This document shows positions 59,491 through 64,000 of a DNA stretch of 64,000 nt, in pieces. Numbering within the stretch: the stretch's first letter is position 1; every line of letters begins with the position of its first letter. This stretch comes from BOG-1155 sp963717985 (GTDB lineage Bacteria; Desulfobacterota; Syntrophorhabdia; Syntrophorhabdales; WCHB1-27), in assembly GCA_963717985.1 (NCBI GenBank), contig CAVQYC010000002.1:186001-250000 (forward strand), read 5' to 3'. Both the position numbers and the translations under genes were made by a program. The notes under the pieces were generated by a model, which did not search any database, was not told where the DNA came from, and was given only the letters and a program-made list of their open reading frames with translations.

Positions 59491-60292
59491 ACAACTCATC
59501 AACGAAGGGATGGGCGGCAGCCGGGTGATCAAGGTTGAAGACCTGTCTGTCCGGTATGGCGATGACGTGATCCTGCGGGATGTGACCATGGAGGTTTTCA
59601 GGGGTGAGATATTGGTCGTCGCCGGGGGCAGCGGCTCGGGTAAATCAACGCTATTGCGCCACATGGTGGGTCTTTCCAGACCCTCATCAGGCCGGGTGGA
59701 GATCAATGGCGTCGATATCACGACCGCGTCAGCGGTGGAACTGAGGGCGGTGATGAGAGGTATAGGCATGCTTTTCCAAGCGAGCGGTCTTCTCAGCTCG
59801 ATGACCCTGGCTGAGAATGTTGCACTCCCCTTGTTCGAGTTTACCGACATGCCCGAATCTTTCATCGAGGCAGTCGTCCGGATGAAGCTCGCCATGGTAG
59901 GGCTCGAAGGCTACGAAGACCATTTCCCGAACGAGTTATCGGGCGGGATGAGAAAGAGGGCCGGCATCGCCAGGGCCATGGCGCTCGATCCGGACATACT
60001 TTTTCTTGACGAGCCTTTCGCCGGCCTCGACCCCATCACTTCGGCCGGCCTCGACCTCCTGGTGAAGAGGATCAACCAGGGGATGGGGACGACTATGGTG
60101 ATCGTGAGCCATGAGCTGGAATCGATTTTCAGCCTGGCCCAAAGAATAGTGATGCTGGACAGGGGCGAAAGGGGTATAATTGCGCAAGGAGATCCTATAA
60201 TACTGAGGGATAAATCCCCGAACCCACACGTGCGGCATTTTTTTAACAGGGAGATCGAGGAAAAGGACGAAGCAGGAGGACACGGGGCGTAA
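59477..60292 (+). CDS. mlaF: MlaF ATP-binding protein
   Basis: 271 residues. Walker A GGSGSGKSTLL, Q-loop MLFQASGLL, signature LSGGMRKRAGIARAMALDPD, Walker B FLDEPFAGLD. Drives the Mla phospholipid transporter. ATG 59477 overlaps mlaE; an internal ATG at 59510 (MGGSRVIKVEDL) may be the start. The stop TAA overlaps the mlaD start context. Confidence 0.95.
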   Translation: MSSGEQLINEGMGGSRVIKVEDLSVRYGDDVILRDVTMEVFRGEILVVAGGSGSGKSTLLRHMVGLSRPSSGRVEINGVDITTASAVELRAVMRGIGMLFQASGLLSSMTLAENVALPLFEFTDMPESFIEAVVRMKLAMVGLEGYEDHFPNELSGGMRKRAGIARAMALDPDILFLDEPFAGLDPITSAGLDLLVKRINQGMGTTMVIVSHELESIFSLAQRIVMLDRGERGIIAQGDPIILRDKSPNPHVRHFFNREIEEKDEAGGHGA

Positions 60293-61210
60293 ATGGCGCA
60301 GAACAGGTTCTATTTTCTGATAGGCCTTTTTGTTACCGTCGGCGTGATGATAGGTGTGTCAGCCATCATATGGCTTGGCGCCTCGAAGTATTTTCAGAAG
60401 GGGTCTATGTATGCCACGTACTTCGATGAGTCCGTCCAGGGACTCCAGAGAGATTCTGTCGTCAAGTTCAGGGGCGTCGATATAGGCACGGTGCGGCAGA
60501 TAGGGGTTGCGCCTGACCAGCGCCTTGTCGAGGTCCTCATGAAGATCGAGGTGAAGGACTTCAACGTGAACGGCGTGGTAGCAAAGCTGACTCTCGCCGG
60601 CATAACAGGTATCGTGTACGTGGAGCTAGACCGGAAGAAGCGGGACGAGCAGAGCTTCACACCTGCCGGATTTCTGCCGCTTTACCCGGTTATACCGTCT
60701 GCCCCATCGGATATCAAGCAGATAGAAAGCAGCGTCAACGAAGTGCTGAAGCGTATAAGAGAGATTGACTTTGCGGGTATCTCCACTCAAGTGCTAAAGA
60801 CGACAAAGGCCATCGACGGTCTTGTAAACAGTGACAAAATGAAGGGCATTATGAGGGATGCCGGCGTTGCGGCAGGGAAGCTGGCAGATGCATCGGAGAA
60901 GATTGACAACTTCGTGGCCGGGGGTTCGGTCAATGAGATGGTTGCCGAGGCCGGAGATGCCGTGAGGGAGGCGAGGGCGGTGATAGCCCAGGTAAAGACC
61001 GAAATAGAAGGTATGAAAATGGCACATACCGCGAGCAGCGTAAACCGGTTCGTGGAGAGGACGTCGACCAAGGTGGATTCGACCCTCACGGAGGTCGAGC
61101 TCACGGCGGAGACGCTGAGACGGGCGGCAGATTCGCTGGAGACACTTATCGACCGGATAAACGCCGATCCGTCGGCGCTCATCTTCAGCCGTCCTCTTAG
61201 GGGAGAATAG
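60293..61210 (+). CDS. mlaD: MCE-domain protein (MlaD-like)
   Basis: 305 residues: an N-terminal membrane anchor (FYFLIGLFVTVGVMIGVSAIIW), an MCE domain (about 35-120; YFDESVQGLQRDSVVKFRGVDIGTV), then a long helical tail (about 140-290), longer than MlaD of E. coli. Presents the lipid tunnel in the periplasm. Adjacent to mlaF. Confidence 0.94.
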   Translation: MAQNRFYFLIGLFVTVGVMIGVSAIIWLGASKYFQKGSMYATYFDESVQGLQRDSVVKFRGVDIGTVRQIGVAPDQRLVEVLMKIEVKDFNVNGVVAKLTLAGITGIVYVELDRKKRDEQSFTPAGFLPLYPVIPSAPSDIKQIESSVNEVLKRIREIDFAGISTQVLKTTKAIDGLVNSDKMKGIMRDAGVAAGKLADASEKIDNFVAGGSVNEMVAEAGDAVREARAVIAQVKTEIEGMKMAHTASSVNRFVERTSTKVDSTLTEVELTAETLRRAADSLETLIDRINADPSALIFSRPLRGE

Positions 61211-61213
61211 CAT

Positions 61214-61852
61214 ATGGCAGCCGCAGGGCTCAGGACAATTTCCGTCGTCGTGCTGCTCGCATGCCTCTTTCTTCTGGCGGGCTGTTTTCCGTGGAGCACC
61301 GCCCCCGAGAGGGTCGAACTCTATACGCTCGACTACGCCCCCCCGACCGCGTCAGGCAAGCCCCTCGACCGGGTAATAAAGATTGACAGATTTTCGGTCG
61401 CTCAAGTTTACAACAGCCCCGCGATGGTCTACAGCCCCGAGGCGTACAGTCTCGCCGTCTACCAGCACCACCGATGGAGGACCGGACCCGGAGACATGGT
61501 GACGGACTACCTCGTCAGGGATTTCCGTTCCTCCGGCCTCTTCAAGGCGGTCTTTTCCTATCGTCAGCCGGATGATGTGAGGTTCTGGGTTGACGGAGCC
61601 GTCGAAGAATTTCTGGAAGCGAGGGGAGGGGACGGACGGAAGGCGGTCCTTGGTCTCGCTGTCACGCTCCTCGACCGGAGTAAGCCCGATATCACCTCAA
61701 GGGTCGTGTTCCAGAAGCGATATCGGGCTGTGGAGCCCGTTTCGGATCAATCACCCGGAGGCTTCGCTCGCGGGATGAGCGAGGCCATGGCGCGTCTGTC
61801 GGCGGAGATCATGGGTGATGTGGCGAACGCGGTCGGGCGGACAGACAGGTGA
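61214..61852 (+). CDS. ABC-type transport auxiliary lipoprotein (PqiC/DUF330-like)
   Basis: 212 residues, lipoprotein signal with lipobox LLAGC (Cys24). ELYTLDY after the signal and YQHHRWRTGPGDMVTDYL, RDFRSSGLFKAVF are typical of auxiliary lipoproteins linked to MCE systems. It would sit in the outer-membrane inner leaflet and receive lipid. It replaces MlaC/MlaA in this cluster, which are absent here. Confidence 0.85.
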   Translation: MAAAGLRTISVVVLLACLFLLAGCFPWSTAPERVELYTLDYAPPTASGKPLDRVIKIDRFSVAQVYNSPAMVYSPEAYSLAVYQHHRWRTGPGDMVTDYLVRDFRSSGLFKAVFSYRQPDDVRFWVDGAVEEFLEARGGDGRKAVLGLAVTLLDRSKPDITSRVVFQKRYRAVEPVSDQSPGGFARGMSEAMARLSAEIMGDVANAVGRTDR

Positions 61853-62463
61853 GACCGAGTCCTGACATGGATGACGGGGCGCAGGAGAGACAGAACTGGA
61901 TCGAAAAAACAATTTATTCCCTCCTTTCCAGTAAACAGGACGGAGAGCCGACCGGCACACCGGAAGAGATGATTGACGAGGCCGGCCAAAGGGCGTTCAA
62001 AATCGGCACGGCCCTCGGGCTTATTCCCGGACCGTTGGGCATGGCCGTTATCCTTCCGGAGATCGCAGCCCTCACAAGACTTCAGATTAACCTTATTCAC
62101 CGTATAGCCGGGCACCACCGGAAACAGGAGAAGGTCAGCAGAGAGATCGTTCTCCTTATTCTCGGAAATGCCCTGGGCGTGGCCGCCGGCGAGAGCCTTG
62201 TTAGGAAGGCGGGCTCGGCGCTCGTGATAAAGTCGGTGAACACGAGGATCATCAGGGGCATTGCGCGAAAAATAGGTACCCGGATCATCGATACGGCCGC
62301 GGAAAAGGCGATGGGCCGCTGGATACCAATGATCACCGCGCCTCTTTTCGGCTACCTCTCCCGGTCGCTTACCAGGAAAATCGGGAGGGAGGCGAACAGC
62401 CTTTTTTCGCACGAGATGGTGCAAGAGATGGTACCCGGGCTTAAACAAGATGGAGGTGTGTGA
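61849..62463 (+). CDS. EcsC/DUF697-like helical protein
   Basis: 204 residues from GTG 61849, overlapping the lipoprotein stop; ATG 61867 (MDDGAQERQ) is the alternative. Amphipathic hydrophobic helices AFKIGTALGLIPGPLGMAVIL, VLLILGNALGVAAGESLV and RWIPMITAPLFGYLSR suggest membrane association. Function unknown; last gene of the Mla-type cluster. Confidence 0.7.
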   Translation: MRPSPDMDDGAQERQNWIEKTIYSLLSSKQDGEPTGTPEEMIDEAGQRAFKIGTALGLIPGPLGMAVILPEIAALTRLQINLIHRIAGHHRKQEKVSREIVLLILGNALGVAAGESLVRKAGSALVIKSVNTRIIRGIARKIGTRIIDTAAEKAMGRWIPMITAPLFGYLSRSLTRKIGREANSLFSHEMVQEMVPGLKQDGGV

Positions 62464-62538
62464 CGAGCCGGCTCGCGGATTGCAATGGCGCTGATCCGGT
62501 CTTAGATTACTGGATGAGAAGATACTAAGGAGGTTATT

Positions 62539-62754
62539 ATGGGAAAGCAGATGAATACGGGGAAAGCCTTTGTCACGTTTCTTCTGGGAGGCGCTGTGGG
62601 AGCAGGGGCGGCATTTCTCATGTCGAGAGCATGCAAGATGAAGGGGTCAACCGCAGGAGCCGCGGCTTCGAGGCCGGGTGGTGCCGACACAGAGGCCGCT
62701 ACACCTTATTGTGCAGTGCCGGAGGGAGCGGATATCTGCTTTCCCGAGCAATAG
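62539..62754 (+). CDS. small YtxH-like membrane protein
   Basis: 71 residues. One N-terminal membrane segment (FVTFLLGGAVGAGAAFLMS) as in YtxH proteins, then an Ala/Gly-rich region and a Cys-containing end. AAGGAGG lies 5 nt before the ATG. Role unknown. Confidence 0.7.
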   Translation: MGKQMNTGKAFVTFLLGGAVGAGAAFLMSRACKMKGSTAGAAASRPGGADTEAATPYCAVPEGADICFPEQ

Positions 62755-62778
62755 CGCATTCTCTCGTTCGACGAACCC

Positions 62779-62976
62779 TTAGGCCTCGTAGGTAATAACT
62801 CTTATGACGCCGATTGTCGCCCTTGTATTGTCCGTCGTGCAGGCGTCGCTTGCAGAGATTATTCTTTTTACCCCTTCCTCTGTGATAAACCGGTTTACCT
62901 GGTCATCAAGGGACGAAAGCTCTTCCACGGTATGAAAAATTTTGAGGGGCGACATAAAGGTCTTAACCTTGATCAT
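62779..62976 (-). CDS. small conserved-looking protein, unknown
   Basis: 65 residues. VNRFITEEGVKRIISASDAC then TTDNTRATIGVIRVITYE reads like a compact alpha/beta domain with a single Cys. AAAGGAGG lies 7 nt before ATG 62976, so it is very likely expressed. No name recognised. It points away from the third sigma gene. The 254 bp to 63,230 hold a weak fragment of the dispersed repeat (about 63,033). Confidence 0.75.
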   Translation of the reverse strand: MIKVKTFMSPLKIFHTVEELSSLDDQVNRFITEEGVKRIISASDACTTDNTRATIGVIRVITYEA

Positions 62977-63230
62977 ATTCCGACCTCCTTTGTATGCGGT
63001 GACGGATCACATTTCTTTGTTCTTTCCGCGGACACCCGGCTCCTTCGCTGAGGGGCTCGCTTCTTCGGCTATCCCGGCATGATAAGTGTAATATAGTTCC
63101 ATTTACCTGTTTTTGCCGGGTGTTATGCGCGGGAATGACAGCGGAAGGGATCGCCGCCGGCTCCTCTTGCAATAGGCTGCCCTCACATGATAAATTCATC
63201 ACTAAGAACTAATAGAGGAGAATCAATCGA

Positions 63231-64000
63231 GTGGACGAAATAGAAAAAGAAGTAATGGTGGCGGAAAGGAGCTCTCTCCCCGCCAGCTTCGATCCCTTAA
63301 AGCAGTACCTTACGGAGATATCGCGGTATCCGCTGCTCACGAGGGCCGAGGAGAAGAGACTTGCCGAAAAAGCTTACCAACATAATGACAAGGAGGCCGC
63401 CCGCCAGATCATCCTGTCGAATCTGAAGCTTGTGGTGAAAATAGCCCTTGGCTACTACAACACCTATCTGAACGTGCGCGACCTTATTCAAGAGGGAAAT
63501 ATCGGCCTGATGCAGGCGGTAAGGAAATATAACCCCTACAAGGGCACTAAGTTCTCAACATACGCATCCTTCTGGATCAGGGCCTACATCCTGAAATATA
63601 TCCGCAATAACTGGAGTTTGGTGAAGGTGGGCACAACGGAGAGCCAGAAGAAGCTTTTCTATGGTCTGGAAAAGGAGAAGAAAAGGCTCGAAGCAAAGGG
63701 CATCCTGCCCGTGCCCCAGCTTCTTGCGGCTAACCTCGACGTCTCGGAGGAAGATGTAAAAGATATGGAAAAGAGGCTCGTGATGACTGACGTCTCCCTC
63801 GATCAGCCTTTGTACGAAGACGGCGGAGAGACGATGATGGACATGGTGCAGGCCGATCAGAATATCGAAGAGGTGGTCGAGGAGAGGGAGAAGCAAAAGA
63901 TAGCCTCCCGAAAGATAGCGGAGTTCAGGAAGGGGCTCAACGAGAGGGAGCTCTACATCTTCGAGCACCGGATCATGACCGACGAGCCGGTGACGTTGCA
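63231..64000 (+). CDS. RpoH-like sigma factor, third, cut by the window edge
   Basis: About 256 residues from GTG 63231 to the window end; GAGGAG lies 10 nt upstream (ATG 63255 is an alternative). Same features: LKLVVKIALGYYNTYLNVRD, GTKFSTYASFWIRAYILKYI, QKKLFYGLEKEKKRL. No TGGCAC-type promoter is seen upstream, unlike the first two. The C-terminal HTH is beyond the edge. Confidence 0.88.
   Translation, partial: MDEIEKEVMVAERSSLPASFDPLKQYLTEISRYPLLTRAEEKRLAEKAYQHNDKEAARQIILSNLKLVVKIALGYYNTYLNVRDLIQEGNIGLMQAVRKYNPYKGTKFSTYASFWIRAYILKYIRNNWSLVKVGTTESQKKLFYGLEKEKKRLEAKGILPVPQLLAANLDVSEEDVKDMEKRLVMTDVSLDQPLYEDGGETMMDMVQADQNIEEVVEEREKQKIASRKIAEFRKGLNERELYIFEHRIMTDEPVTL

Noticed and set aside
63150..63175. 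TTGCA with upstream GG as a sigma54 promoter for the third sigma gene
   Set aside because: The GG-GC spacing is 8, not 10, so it does not fit -24/-12 geometry.

Overview
The window is about 58-60% GC by eye and reads as a Desulfobacterota (deltaproteobacterial) anaerobe. Its most diagnostic block (about 7,000-20,000) encodes ATP-dependent phenol phosphorylation (split PEP-synthase-like PpsA and PpsB) and carboxylation (two UbiD-type carboxylases, two KdsC-like HAD proteins, a small PpcC-like subunit). It also holds a third UbiD, UbiX and an archaeal-type CTP-dependent riboflavin kinase. This fits a syntrophic aromatic degrader such as Syntrophorhabdus; the genus is inference from gene content.

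Layout. 1-3,560 (minus): sulfur assimilation unit cysK - rrf2 - metY - metX (metX runs off the left edge) behind a clear sigma70-type promoter. 3,600-7,010: Nudix hydrolase, stress-type protein, AmpG-like permease and a convergent DUF1460 protein. 7,019-19,975: LysR regulator divergent from the ppc genes, then the pps genes and an unusual membrane protein built of five repeats. The ppc and pps transcription units share a 34-bp element, 28/34 identical, starting exactly 183 bp before each first gene. 20,205-30,546: flavin reductase, lone receiver protein, AttEFGH-like ABC cluster, RHH-PilZ protein with a sigma54-type promoter, nicotinate phosphoribosyltransferase, NifA-like activator.

30,700-42,711 is an accessory stretch: two full insertion sequences (IS630, an IS4-like element), one IS200, an IS91 relic, a DUF4160/DUF2442 pair with a frameshift, GIY-YIG and SDR genes, SDR debris, and an MFS gene split by the IS630. 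42,767-51,559 is a tight plus-strand housekeeping run: rarA - exoribonuclease - rsmE - RDD - DUF218-like - dprA - topA - trmFO. 51,627-53,924 is a trypsin-like/TPR gene interrupted by a second identical IS200; removing the element restores the frame.

54,069-64,000: an NtrC-type regulator is followed by three RpoH-like sigma factor genes (the third runs off the right edge). The first two carry near-identical TGGCAC-N5-TTGT sigma54-type promoters, suggesting a sigma54-to-sigma32-like cascade. A five-gene Mla/MCE lipid-transport cluster lies between the second and third. I saw no tRNA, rRNA or CRISPR array.

How the parts work together: phenol would be phosphorylated by PpsAB, carboxylated by the Ppc/UbiD proteins using prenylated FMN, and the cofactor would be supplied locally by RibK (riboflavin to FMN) and UbiX (FMN to prFMN). 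The two halves appear co-regulated through the shared upstream element.
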